Shown here one piece after another: positions 36,541 to 45,878 of a stretch of 64,000 bases of DNA. The first letter of the stretch is position 1. Every line of letters starts with the position of its first letter. A program made the position numbers and the translations under genes. The stretch lies in contig CALRXU020000003.1 in NCBI GenBank assembly GCA_943372215.1, positions 215,296-279,295 of the forward strand, read 5' to 3'. This stretch comes from UBA6183 sp943372215 (lineage in GTDB: Bacteria; Bacteroidota; Bacteroidia; UKL13-3). The notes beneath the pieces are model-generated. The model did no database searches and was not told where the DNA came from. It worked only from the letters and a program-made list of their open reading frames with translations.

Positions 36541-36963
36541 CTAACCTTTATCCTTCTTTTTCTGTTGAATAAACTCGTCTAACTCCTCTAGGTATTTTTT
36601 AAAAAATTGCATGGTTTGCTCTTTAATAGGCTCATTCCCTAATCTTAAAATTGCAATTTGCTGCTCTAACTCACGATTTTTTTCAAATTCAGCGATGAGC
36701 TTGTTTTGTAAAGCAGTAATCTCTGGATTGGCCTCTGATAGATTTTGGCGTAGCATAGGCTGTTTTCCAGTAAACAAAAAATCAGGACTTATGGCTGGAC
36801 ATTTTTTATAAATCAATGCCATATCAAACATATCTCTTCTATACCATGAGTTTAACGTTTGAACTGGAATGCCTAAAAATGCGGCAAAGTCAGTATCCGT
36901 TTTAAACTGGTAGTACGATTTTATCTGCCTCAAAATCATATTATTATTAGATTTTTCAGTCAT
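36541..36963 (-). CDS. CI-repressor-like HTH regulator
   Basis: The 140-residue protein has an N-terminal helix-turn-helix (residues about 10-45: ILRQIKSYYQFKTDTDFAAF, LGIPVQTLNSWYRRD) of the phage CI-repressor type. The segment ISPDFLFTGKQPML after it is typical of Bacteroidota members (SPDWLLTG-like). The C-terminal half is a coiled coil (ITALQNKLIAEFEKNRELEQ) that probably mediates dimerisation. A second protein of this family lies at 60158-60565. The nearby genes suggest no target. Confidence 0.8.
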   Translation of the reverse strand: MTEKSNNNMILRQIKSYYQFKTDTDFAAFLGIPVQTLNSWYRRDMFDMALIYKKCPAISPDFLFTGKQPMLRQNLSEANPEITALQNKLIAEFEKNRELEQQIAILRLGNEPIKEQTMQFFKKYLEELDEFIQQKKKDKG

Positions 36964-37434
36964 AAACCTGCTTGATTCTTTTTAGTGTACTCAAAATGAG
37001 TATATATTTGATATAAATTATTCAAATTGAGTAAATGAGTCTACTTTACTATGTAATAAATTATTGTTTAAATGCTATAAGCACGTGCAATATAATGTTA
37101 AAAGTACAAAAGGTAAATAATGCTACTTGTATTTCATTAGATGATTCATTCATGCAAGTGATTGCTGCCACCATTGTTTATCATAAAGTTATTTATCAAT
37201 ACTGAGTACATTAAAACAGCGCAAACTTAAGGTTAACATGCTAGGACAAACACAAACAAAAAACAAACAGCACTCGCCCACATATTTTGTGGGATTTATA
37301 TAAATGGCAGCTACTATCTCGTGCCAACCAACCTATCTACAAAGGATAACATTAAACAACATCAATATGCGATTAAACCAAATAAGACCAGCCGAAACAA
37401 TACAAAGCTCCATTTTACCCAATGGCAATGAGCA
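36964..37434. other. Intergenic stretch upstream of the T9SS cluster
   Basis: No credible gene is seen. A 68-codon frame (37304-37510) runs through the hairpin-promoter element and has no coding character, so I leave it out. The stretch probably holds the leftward promoter of the CI-like gene. Confidence 0.5.
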
Positions 37435-37505
37435 AAAAAAGGTGTTTTCCCTATTAAAAAGGGTATTTCTACTCTTGTTTACCACTATGGCTACGGCTAA
37501 TTTTG
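37435..37505 (+). promoter_or_regulatory. Hairpin-promoter element, copy 1 (upstream of T9SS cluster)
   Basis: The element has GTGTTTTCCCT, a short loop and AAAAAGGG, then ACTCTTG. The TTG at 37475-37477 and TAATTTTG at 37498-37505 are 20 bases apart, which matches the Bacteroidota promoter consensus. Near-copies lie at 45443-45570 and 51863-51989. The T9SS protein gene starts 222 bases further on. The CCCT/AGGG dyad upstream of -33 could be an operator. Confidence 0.6.
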
Positions 37506-37727
37506 AATAGAAACCTTAAACCAGTGTAAAAATAAATTCATTTTTTGCACACTTATGTAAAATAAATCTATTTTTGACCTTTACTCAACCCCTTTTAATA
37601 ACTAAACAAAAACAATCCATCATAAGCAAAAAAACAACTGGTAAACCCTTGTTTGGAACAAGTGTTTGCACATGCAGCTAACATTCGCAACACCTGAGGG
37701 AAATGTATTAAACAACATTAAATTAAA

Positions 37728-40082
37728 TTGATTATGAAAAACAAAAAAAACTTATTATTCGCATTGCTCCTAATGGCTGTTGGTGTATTGCATGCACAAA
37801 CCACCACCTACAATTCACCGGGGCAAACCATTACGTTAACTAATGCTACTTTTAATGGGGATGTAAGAATCCAAACATTAACAACGGTAGTTATACCACA
37901 AGGTGTTACCATAAAAATGAAAACTGGGAAGAAAATATTTGTGGAAGGTAGCGGTGCCAAATTGGTGATAGATGGTGGTATCGTTACCCACGAAGATGAC
38001 CAATTTATTGACCCCCGCTTGGATTTTTGGGGTGGCATTGAAGTTTGGGGCAACAAAAATTTAACACAACTGCACATTAGCTTTGTATTAGCAGGAACTT
38101 ACCCGGGTAACAATGCCAATACACAAGGGGTTGTAATTGCTAAAAATAATGCGCAAATTAAGTTTGCATCAACGGGTATTCGGGTCGGTAAGTTAAACGG
38201 AAGTGTACCCGACCTGCAATATAGCGGTGGCATTGTGTATGCTGAAAATACCGAATTTGTTGACAACACCTGCGCTGTTCAATTCCACGATTACCCTTCT
38301 TTAAACGCAAGCAGGTTTGTAAATAGCAAATTTTATGCGGCCACTTATGCTATTCAAACTCCCCCAAGCAATCCGCAAGAGTGTGTGCGGTTAAATTATG
38401 TGCGTGGTTTGCAGTTTACCAATTGTTTGTTCCAAGGCACTTATGCCCCAATTATTTCAGCGGTTGACCAAATGAATGACGGTATTACATCAGTAAATTC
38501 AGGTTTTAGTGTAAGAAATTGTACGTTTAAGTTTATTAAACACGGTGTAAAAGCAGATAACACGTTTAAAAACGGTGAAATAGCAGTAGAAGACAATACG
38601 TTTCAAATCTGTGGTAAATCAGCCTATATTAAGGGTGTTGATGCAATTACCTTTAGAAGAAACATTGTGTATGGTTTACATCAAGGAGATTTAACTGGGC
38701 AATCTTACGGTGTATATTTAGAAGGCAACAGTGGGTTTAGGGTAAGAGATAACCAATTTTCTAAATTTACCACAAATGATAATAGCAGAGCCATTTACAT
38801 TACCAATTCGGGGTCGTTTGGTAATACCGTAAGAAACAATACTTTTACCGATAATACTGGTGGGATTCAGGCACAGGATAACAACATGGGTTTGCAAATC
38901 AGGTGCAATGTGTTCAGCAATTTTAGCAACCCTGACAATACAGGCTTTAGGGATGCGTTGGTGTTGGCATCATCCAATACGCCAAGTGCGCTAAGGGGAA
39001 TACCTAACCAAGGTTTTTCTGGGCAAGGTTCATTAAGCACTGACTTGGCTGGAAACCGCTTTAGTTACCAATGTAACAACAATTCTACCAGATGGGGCAC
39101 ACCCATTACCACAGCCGATTATACGGCAGGTAGCAATGTAAACAATTTTGATTACCACCACCATAATGATCCAAACCACAATGCCACGAGGCCGAAGTGC
39201 CTCTCCACAAATAAAATTACAAGAGTAGCAAGCACTCTACATTTTTTTCAAGATAGGGATGCAGACTGCGCCATTTTAACCAACGATTTGCCGAGCATTG
39301 TGGTGGTATTAAACCGCAACAAAAGCAGGTTGGCTTTCCAAAAAGCGCAAGTACCTGTTGATGTGCCTGCGGTGGTGTATTTGGAAAAAGAAATACAAAG
39401 CAATATACATGATGCGGTAAACTTGTATTTGGATGAAGAGAACATCACCGGAGCCATCACCTTTTTAAATGAGGAGAAAGATGATTTTAAAAGAAGTTTG
39501 TTGGTGCCGTTACATATTGAGTTGGAGCAATATGAGCAAGCCTTGGTAGAGTTAAACGCCATATCGCCAATAGTGGAAGATGGAAATCCAAATCTGGAAA
39601 TGATTGACTTTAAAGCTTATTATGGCCTAATTATTCCACACTTGGTTAATGGTAACACCCACTTTGCAAATCTCACGGTTAGCGAAATGGCCACCTTAAC
39701 CAACATTGCCCAAGGGGCAACGGCCACTGCTGCCAAGGCCAAAAACCTGCTATCCCTGTTTTATGGATATACATTTAACGAGGTAATGTATGTGTACGAG
39801 GAGTTGGGCAAAAAAGCCACAGGGCTTGTTGCTGCCAACAAAAACAACACTGCCATTAACATTTACCCGGTACCTGCCAAAGAGGTGCTTTACCTTACAG
39901 CAAGCGAGGAATTGACGTTATACCAAATTTTTGATGTAAACGGCAAACAGGTATTGGTGGGCAATTTGCAACAAGCAACGGCTGAAATTAATATTGGCAG
40001 TTTGCCAAACGGAGTGTATGCCGTGGTGTTAACGGATAAGCAGCAACAACAAACCACCAAACGCTTTAGTATAAATAAATAA
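37728..40082 (+). CDS. Secreted right-handed beta-helix protein with T9SS tail
   Basis: The 784-residue protein has a signal peptide (LLFALLLMAVGVLHAQT). Residues about 90-440 show the repeating short strands of a parallel beta-helix (NTFTDNTGGIQAQDNNMGLQ, NTFQICGKSAYIKGVDAITF, YGVYLEGNSGFRVRDNQFS), as in pectin-lyase-like surface proteins. A helical region lies at about 540-690. The last about 75 residues are a T9SS type A sorting domain (INIYPVPAKEVLYL, YQIFDVNGKQV, LPNGVYAVVL, KRFSINK). It is thus exported through the T9SS to the surface. No lyase active site is evident, so an adhesin role is as likely. Confidence 0.85.
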   Translation: MIMKNKKNLLFALLLMAVGVLHAQTTTYNSPGQTITLTNATFNGDVRIQTLTTVVIPQGVTIKMKTGKKIFVEGSGAKLVIDGGIVTHEDDQFIDPRLDFWGGIEVWGNKNLTQLHISFVLAGTYPGNNANTQGVVIAKNNAQIKFASTGIRVGKLNGSVPDLQYSGGIVYAENTEFVDNTCAVQFHDYPSLNASRFVNSKFYAATYAIQTPPSNPQECVRLNYVRGLQFTNCLFQGTYAPIISAVDQMNDGITSVNSGFSVRNCTFKFIKHGVKADNTFKNGEIAVEDNTFQICGKSAYIKGVDAITFRRNIVYGLHQGDLTGQSYGVYLEGNSGFRVRDNQFSKFTTNDNSRAIYITNSGSFGNTVRNNTFTDNTGGIQAQDNNMGLQIRCNVFSNFSNPDNTGFRDALVLASSNTPSALRGIPNQGFSGQGSLSTDLAGNRFSYQCNNNSTRWGTPITTADYTAGSNVNNFDYHHHNDPNHNATRPKCLSTNKITRVASTLHFFQDRDADCAILTNDLPSIVVVLNRNKSRLAFQKAQVPVDVPAVVYLEKEIQSNIHDAVNLYLDEENITGAITFLNEEKDDFKRSLLVPLHIELEQYEQALVELNAISPIVEDGNPNLEMIDFKAYYGLIIPHLVNGNTHFANLTVSEMATLTNIAQGATATAAKAKNLLSLFYGYTFNEVMYVYEELGKKATGLVAANKNNTAINIYPVPAKEVLYLTASEELTLYQIFDVNGKQVLVGNLQQATAEINIGSLPNGVYAVVLTDKQQQQTTKRFSINK

Positions 40083-40147
40083 TATTTTTTGGGTTACATT
40101 TGAGGGAGCGGCACAAGCTGCCGCTTCCTTGCTTAATTGTTAAAGGT

Positions 40148-41725
40148 ATGCGGGTATTGCTGTTTTTAAGTTTATGTATAGGGGCTTTGTTGCAAGCCCA
40201 AGCCCAAACTTGGCCTGTAAGTTTTAACAAGGTGTTTAATGGCAAGCTGCTACAAACTTATGATGGGGGTTATGTGATGATGGCTTTGGACGAACAGGGA
40301 AATACTTTTTTGTTTAAATTGGATGTGAACGGGAAACTGCGGTGGGAAAAAAAACTGGGGCAAGCCAACGAGTATTGGCAGGCGTTTGACCTAATTGAAG
40401 TAAACAACAAGTTGGTATTAAGCGGTAGAGTGGGGACAATCAATAGAGATGAGGCAGACCATTTTGTGCTGCAATTGGATGAGTGTTTAAACTTGATTTG
40501 GGTAAAGGTATTGCGGTTGGCTCAATACAATCAAAGGGCTCCACTTATTGGTTTAACTGACAGCACCTTTGCCTTAATTAGCGATGGGGAAGATTATAGG
40601 GATACTGCACATATAGAACCAAATCAAACATCCTATATTTATAAGTTTAACACCCGTGGCGAGGTGCTTGCCCGAAAAAGGCTTTTTGATAAACTGCATG
40701 TTTCCACGAGTGTTAATGGGGCTAATAAGTTTGGTAACACCTTAGCCATTGTTGGAAGTGCTTATTACCCTTGGCCGGGCAGTGCGGATAAAGACTTTGT
40801 GTATGGTAGGGCTTTTATTACCATGCTGGATACTGCTTTTAATACCCTGTTTTATTACAACAATGATGGTAATGGGTATTTTAATAGTTATGTAGGCATT
40901 ACCTCCGTAAACAACCAAACCTTTTATTTTATAGGAGGTGGCTCATTGGAGGAGCCAACGCAAGAGTTTTATTATGCTGAAAAAAACACCTTAACCCCCA
41001 ACAAGCAACTTGTTTTTAAACCCGATGTTAAAGCCCCAAGGGATATATACCCTTTTAAGTTATTAGGTAGCCCATTATTGGTGTTTAACGACAGCACATT
41101 GGTATTGCCCATTACTATTGAAAAAAGCGGAAGCATCAGAGAGGTAGGATTGGAGTTTTACAACTTAAATTTTGATTCGGTAAGGGGCAGGTGGCTTACG
41201 GAATTGCCAATTGGTAATTATAGACTAACCGATTTAATAAAACTGAAGGACGGCAATTTATTAATGGCAGTTAATTTTCGTACAACGGGCTACCAAACCT
41301 TATTGTTAAAACTGGATGGCAGTACACTAGCCTTTGCACCATTTGATAGCACTACTTTAGCATACGATAACCTTTGCGGCAGCATCATTACATCAGGTGA
41401 TTTACCCATTACCCAATACGATACCATTTATTATGCACCAAAAGGAACACCCAATGGCAACAATGGTTTAAACCCAATAAATTACCAAGGTTTTTTAGTG
41501 TCCATTTATCCTGTTCCTGCACAAGATGTATTGCACATCAATACCATTGAGCGTTTAACAACATACCTTATTTTTGATGCCACAGGTAAACAAGTGCAAA
41601 TAGGTAATTTCGAGAAAACACCTTCAGAAATAAGCACGGCAAATTTGCCCAATGGCCTTTACACGTTGGTATTGTTTAATAACAAACAGCTACAAACCAC
41701 TAGGCGGTTTACCATTAATAAATAA
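40148..41725 (+). CDS. Secreted T9SS cargo protein, probable beta-propeller
   Basis: I take the ATG at 40148 because it gives a clean signal peptide (MRVLLFLSLCIGALLQAQAQ); an upstream in-frame TTG at 40100 would add 16 polar residues. The product is about 525 residues. Repeated blocks such as YDGGYVMMALDEQGNTFLFK, LDVNGKLRWEKKLG and VLQLDECLNLIWVK are typical of Bacteroidota delta-60/propeller-like repeats. The tail (VSIYPVPAQDVLHINTIERL, LPNGLYTLVLF, RRFTINK) is a T9SS type A sorting domain. It follows the beta-helix gene by 65 bp and may share its promoter. Confidence 0.82.
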   Translation: MRVLLFLSLCIGALLQAQAQTWPVSFNKVFNGKLLQTYDGGYVMMALDEQGNTFLFKLDVNGKLRWEKKLGQANEYWQAFDLIEVNNKLVLSGRVGTINRDEADHFVLQLDECLNLIWVKVLRLAQYNQRAPLIGLTDSTFALISDGEDYRDTAHIEPNQTSYIYKFNTRGEVLARKRLFDKLHVSTSVNGANKFGNTLAIVGSAYYPWPGSADKDFVYGRAFITMLDTAFNTLFYYNNDGNGYFNSYVGITSVNNQTFYFIGGGSLEEPTQEFYYAEKNTLTPNKQLVFKPDVKAPRDIYPFKLLGSPLLVFNDSTLVLPITIEKSGSIREVGLEFYNLNFDSVRGRWLTELPIGNYRLTDLIKLKDGNLLMAVNFRTTGYQTLLLKLDGSTLAFAPFDSTTLAYDNLCGSIITSGDLPITQYDTIYYAPKGTPNGNNGLNPINYQGFLVSIYPVPAQDVLHINTIERLTTYLIFDATGKQVQIGNFEKTPSEISTANLPNGLYTLVLFNNKQLQTTRRFTINK

Positions 41726-41830
41726 CCCCTAATTTCTACTACAACGCTTGCGAAGGGCAAGGGTTACATACCTTCATTTATCATTAACAAAATTCGGACA
41801 ACTTATGTCCGCAACAACCATACTCATACG

Positions 41831-42154
41831 ATGATTACACAAGAAAAAATAAACCTGTATAAACAATGCAAAGGCAATTATCAGATATGGAAAGCTGTTA
41901 AACGTAAACAAATTAAAATAGACGAAAGAGAATGGTTAAATATAGAAACCCTGCTCTTTTGCTGTTACTTAAATCATCATGGGTTAAGCTACTTCATATT
42001 TACGGCTGCACTAGAGCAAAAGCTAACGGTACTTTGTGATGATGAAGTTACCATGAACGCATTGAAGGAATTGGCTTGCTCGCTTGCCTATAAAAGAGAA
42101 TTGCTTGGACGAAGTAAGCAGCCATGTTCGCCACATCAATTGCTTGCAGGATAA
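41831..42154 (+). CDS. Small protein of unknown function
   Basis: The 107-residue protein has no signal peptide. It is helical, with a Cys-rich middle (LLFCCYLNHHGLSYFIFTAA). I recognise no motif. It lies between two surface-protein genes. The codon use looks like that of the neighbours, so I take it as a real gene with moderate confidence. Confidence 0.5.
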   Translation: MITQEKINLYKQCKGNYQIWKAVKRKQIKIDEREWLNIETLLFCCYLNHHGLSYFIFTAALEQKLTVLCDDEVTMNALKELACSLAYKRELLGRSKQPCSPHQLLAG

Positions 42155-42209
42155 ACAGAAAACACTTCTTTTTTTTAAAAAAACAAAAAACAACTAAACA
42201 ACAACAAAC

Positions 42210-43634
42210 ATGATAATTTTAAACAACAAACAGCTACAAACAGCCGTTATGGTTATTTGTACCACCACGTTATTATTGGTGGTCTCTTGCAAAAAAACAG
42301 AACCTGAAAGCAATAGCACCCAAGGCAGTGCTTCTGCTCTAAATGAAAACAACCCCATCGAGGGTTTGCTCAATAATTTTTGGGCCAATTACAGTGCCTA
42401 CCACAATGTGGCAATTGAAGATGGCCGCATACCCAACTTAAACGGAAGCAGCAACGAAACAGAAATGTTAAACACGTTGCATTATGCCTTAAACACTGCC
42501 ATAACCAACCCTGATACGGTTTATGAGGAGGTAATAGAACAGGAGTTAAAGGCAGAAATACCCGTAGCGGAAAACAACACTTTTAAAAATAGTAACATTT
42601 GCCAAGTGTTTGATGAGGTGGTAACCCTTATAAATAATAAAGTAGCCGCTACGGAATTTACCGAAAAAGCTATTAACAGCATTGAGGTGGAGTTAAGTAA
42701 TTACACAGCAACCAAGGCCATGTTAACCATACGAGTGAGGTTTAGCGGTGGGGCATTATATGCCACCTCTAACTTGGAATGGACTAGCAACTCCTCACCT
42801 TATTTGGCGAAGTTTCAGGGCAATTATCAAATTCCGTGGGTATCGCAAACCACTTTAACACAAAGTAAGGTTACTGACTATTACCAGTATATCGGGCATT
42901 TGTTAAACAACCGATGGAGTGTAACCAACTATGATGTAAGCATACTGCAACCCAAAGTACCCATCGGGCAAGCTGCCCATGATGTACTTTCTGTCAGCGG
43001 AACGTATTGGACTGACCCTCGCTTAAACCCTCCGGCTGTTACCAGCAACTACAAGGCAGTGGTTTCTCCTAATAGTTTAAATCATGTTATAAAACTTACT
43101 AACCTAGCCGAAACTCCAAGCTTTACGCAACCCCCACAAGATAAAATTAATCCCTATGAGGTGCATGTTACCTGTGGTAATCCATCCACACCCAATATGC
43201 CTCAGGGAGCAGAATCGGCAAGTGATATTATGCCATCGGCCTTGCTGAGTTATTATGACAGCGAACACAAATATGGGTTAAACGCTATACGTAATGTAAC
43301 AGGTGTGCAAATGAATTTTTTGTGGCGCAACCGCAAGCGCATTGTGGAGGTGGGTTTTGATAAACGCAGCAACCAAATTACAGATAACTTAGCAAAGTTT
43401 GGCTTTGGGTTTTATGGCTTAAACAAAATTACCTATATTGCACATGCGTGGCCGCAGCCTTATTTAGAGTTGAACCAGTGCCTGTTTATTAGGTGCCAAA
43501 CAGCAAGCAGCAATAACTTTTGGACTATGTGCAAGTTTCAGGAAGACTACAGACCCGATTTGGAGTTTGCTCATTACAGTTATCAAAAATTGCCCCCGTT
43601 GCATTGGCGTAACTTTACCTTTGTGCGGCTTTAA
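42210..43634 (+). CDS. Lipoprotein of unknown function
   Basis: The 474-residue protein has a lipoprotein signal with lipobox VVSC followed by KKTEPES (Cys near residue 27). The remainder mixes helices (about 60-150) and beta strands, with a region around 320-360 (CGNPSTPNMPQGAESASDIM, ALLSYYDSEHKYGLNAIRNV) that I cannot place. It lies between two T9SS cargo genes and ends 4 bp before the most likely start of the next gene, so co-transcription is likely. Confidence 0.75.
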   Translation: MIILNNKQLQTAVMVICTTTLLLVVSCKKTEPESNSTQGSASALNENNPIEGLLNNFWANYSAYHNVAIEDGRIPNLNGSSNETEMLNTLHYALNTAITNPDTVYEEVIEQELKAEIPVAENNTFKNSNICQVFDEVVTLINNKVAATEFTEKAINSIEVELSNYTATKAMLTIRVRFSGGALYATSNLEWTSNSSPYLAKFQGNYQIPWVSQTTLTQSKVTDYYQYIGHLLNNRWSVTNYDVSILQPKVPIGQAAHDVLSVSGTYWTDPRLNPPAVTSNYKAVVSPNSLNHVIKLTNLAETPSFTQPPQDKINPYEVHVTCGNPSTPNMPQGAESASDIMPSALLSYYDSEHKYGLNAIRNVTGVQMNFLWRNRKRIVEVGFDKRSNQITDNLAKFGFGFYGLNKITYIAHAWPQPYLELNQCLFIRCQTASSNNFWTMCKFQEDYRPDLEFAHYSYQKLPPLHWRNFTFVRL

Positions 43635-43638
43635 ACTT

Positions 43639-45336
43639 ATGATAAAAGCGATAAAACAATACGTTTACACTTGTTTGGTTTACCTATTGGTAAGCCAAAC
43701 AAGTGTTGCACAACAAACTTTTCCATACAGCAGTGGGTTATTAAACAATGGGAAAGTGTTGCTTGCCAGTGTAAGCTATCAGTATTTTAATACGCAAAAA
43801 AAACTGTTGCTTACTGAGTACAGCCAACAAGGTGTAATGCTCCAAAAAAAGGAAATAAATATTGATACCTTAAGTGTAGAAAAAACAGGGGGTGTTTATG
43901 TGCTAACGGATAGCACCTTGGTGGTATTTTGCACCTTTGCGGGCAAAAGCAATGTAAAACATCCCAAGTATTGGGGATATGTGTTACTAAACAAACAATA
44001 CAATACCCTTAAACTGAAAACCTACCCGTTGTGGTTTCCCGCTAACAATTTTGCACCACAAAATAATTACCCTTTCGTAGCTGATTTTTTGCGGCTAAAA
44101 CCATTGGCAAATGGAGGTTTTTATGGCATGGTAAGCGTGTACCTCAATAGCAACCCACACTTTCCCATACAAGCCTATTTTTCAAGATATAGCACTTGGG
44201 TTAAGTTAAGCAACAACTTGGAATTAGAGGCGCAACAAACAGACACAGGTTATACTAGTTCTGGATTTTATTTCAGCTTGGTTGATGAACTTGGAGGGGA
44301 TTTAATAGAAACAGATTCTAGTTATTTGGGTATATTGGCGAGAAAATCATGGACAAACGGCTTTTATTTTGCCAACTTAAATCGGGATAGTCTTACCAAT
44401 AGAAAAATCATAAGCACTAATACATCTTTTTTTATAAAAGAAGGAGAAATGGATACTTTTCAAAGTATACAATCTTTCGCTCCATATCTACAGTTAACCC
44501 CATTTAAGGCCAATACCCACCTCTTGAGTTTGAGTGGTGTATTTAATCAATCACGTAAGATAAATGGAAGTTGGGAACGTGACGACACGGCTAATTTTAA
44601 CAAATGGGCGCGAGGGTTTATTTTAACCATTAATGATACTGGAAAGGTGCTGAATTATGCCTACACCATTCCGGCTGATAGTTCAGTTAACTTTAGAAGT
44701 TGGAGTCCCGCTGTTTATAAAAACTTGGATTACTTGGATAAAAACAAAATTTATTTTGCTGAAAATACAGACAACTTTACCCCGTTTTTTGAAAACATGA
44801 ACAGCTACATTGTGGTAACGTTGCTAGACTCCAACTTGACTAAAAAATGGGTAAAGTATATTGAACATCCCAATAGCTTTGATTATAGAAAAAAACATTT
44901 ATTTGCACAAACCATACAAGCAACACCTGATGGGGGATGTTTGGTGTTTGCCAATATTGCCTACGAGTATAACTTTATAGATACCACCATTTATCAGGAT
45001 TCTGCACAATTGGGATTAAACCCTTATTGGTACACCATAGTATATAAAGTAATGCCTGATGGGCAAATTGTATCAGGGGTTAAAAATGTGGAGACTACTG
45101 TTGAGAAACCCTTGCTTTACCCCAACCCAACAATGGGTTTATTAGAAATCACCAACGCCAGTAAATTTACGCAATATGCCCTTTACAATGGTCTTGGACA
45201 GTTGTTGCAAAGCAATCCCATTACCTCAAGTAATTTAAACCTTAATTTAACATCGTATCAGCAAGGCATGTATTACTTACTGCTGACGGATGCAAATGGA
45301 AACATCACCTCCCAAAAAGTAATATTGCAACATTAG
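43639..45336 (+). CDS. Secreted T9SS cargo protein
   Basis: I choose the ATG at 43639, just after the lipoprotein stop, because it gives a signal peptide (MIKAIKQYVYTCLVYLLVSQ, then TSVAQ). An upstream in-frame ATG at 43567 would overlap that gene. The product is about 565 residues and mostly beta-rich, without known motifs. The C-terminus is a T9SS type A sorting domain (LLYPNPTMGLLEITNASKFT, YALYNGLGQLLQSNP, QGMYYLLLTDANG, SQKVILQH). It is the last gene of the surface-protein cluster. Confidence 0.82.
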   Translation: MIKAIKQYVYTCLVYLLVSQTSVAQQTFPYSSGLLNNGKVLLASVSYQYFNTQKKLLLTEYSQQGVMLQKKEINIDTLSVEKTGGVYVLTDSTLVVFCTFAGKSNVKHPKYWGYVLLNKQYNTLKLKTYPLWFPANNFAPQNNYPFVADFLRLKPLANGGFYGMVSVYLNSNPHFPIQAYFSRYSTWVKLSNNLELEAQQTDTGYTSSGFYFSLVDELGGDLIETDSSYLGILARKSWTNGFYFANLNRDSLTNRKIISTNTSFFIKEGEMDTFQSIQSFAPYLQLTPFKANTHLLSLSGVFNQSRKINGSWERDDTANFNKWARGFILTINDTGKVLNYAYTIPADSSVNFRSWSPAVYKNLDYLDKNKIYFAENTDNFTPFFENMNSYIVVTLLDSNLTKKWVKYIEHPNSFDYRKKHLFAQTIQATPDGGCLVFANIAYEYNFIDTTIYQDSAQLGLNPYWYTIVYKVMPDGQIVSGVKNVETTVEKPLLYPNPTMGLLEITNASKFTQYALYNGLGQLLQSNPITSSNLNLNLTSYQQGMYYLLLTDANGNITSQKVILQH

Positions 45337-45878
45337 TAAATGGGTTTACAAGTACTGAAAGCAAGTCAAGCAAAGCCTACTTTTTCTATAAACTATACCA
45401 CCAATAGCAGCATATAGATAATTTATCAAAAATCACCTCCTTTTCAGTTTCATACCCCTAAAAAGGGCGTTTTAGAAACAAAATACCCCCTTTTAGAAAA
45501 AAGAGTGTTTTCCCTATGAAAAAAAGGGGTTTTTACTCTTGTCTTTAATAATGGGTTTAGGTTATGTTTGAGGTAAGCAACAAAACAAACTTAACCAACT
45601 AGTTAGATAAATTAAAATAAAGCATATTTGGCTTTGGTCTTATTGAGCAACAGGCCCAATAAGGCCAAAAAAAGTAGATGTTGAGTTTCGCAGATAACCA
45701 AGTTATCAGCAACCCTATCACGACAGTCTAAACATTAAACGACAGTTGTATAATGAACGACAGGACAATTTTGGCGAAGCAATTTTGCCATTCTTCGGAA
45801 AAGGAAAAGAGCCGCAAAGCCTTCACAATTTGCAGCACATTTGCTTTGCCCAACCACACAAAAACTTACCTTCGTGCC
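45337..45878. other. Intergenic region before the radical SAM gene
   Basis: The 542-bp stretch holds the second hairpin-promoter element (45443-45570) and a spacer with TTCGCAGATA and ATCACGACAGT (45687-45728), which recur near 52132-52175 and in part near 54114. No gene is credible here. The possible in-frame upstream ATG of the radical SAM gene at 45753 lies within it. Confidence 0.6.
45443..45570 (+). promoter_or_regulatory. Hairpin-promoter element, copy 2 (upstream of radical SAM/helicase pair)
   Basis: This copy is nearly identical over 120 bp to 51863-51989. It has CCCCTAAAAAGGGCG, then AAGAGTGTTTTCCCT pairing with AAGGGGTTTTTACTCTT. The TTG (45539-45541) and TATGTTTG (45563-45570) are 21 bases apart and fit a Bacteroidota promoter. 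Transcription would run into the radical SAM gene about 310 bases downstream. Confidence 0.65.

Noticed and set aside
37304..37510. 68-codon open frame before the T9SS gene
   Set aside because: It runs through the hairpin-promoter element, and similar frames run through the other copies at 45.5 and 51.9 kb. It has no coding character.
41688..42245. AACAAACAGCTACAAAC repeated at the end of one gene and the start of another
   Set aside because: The match is only about 15 bp in AT-rich coding DNA and encodes the same short peptide; chance or codon bias is enough.
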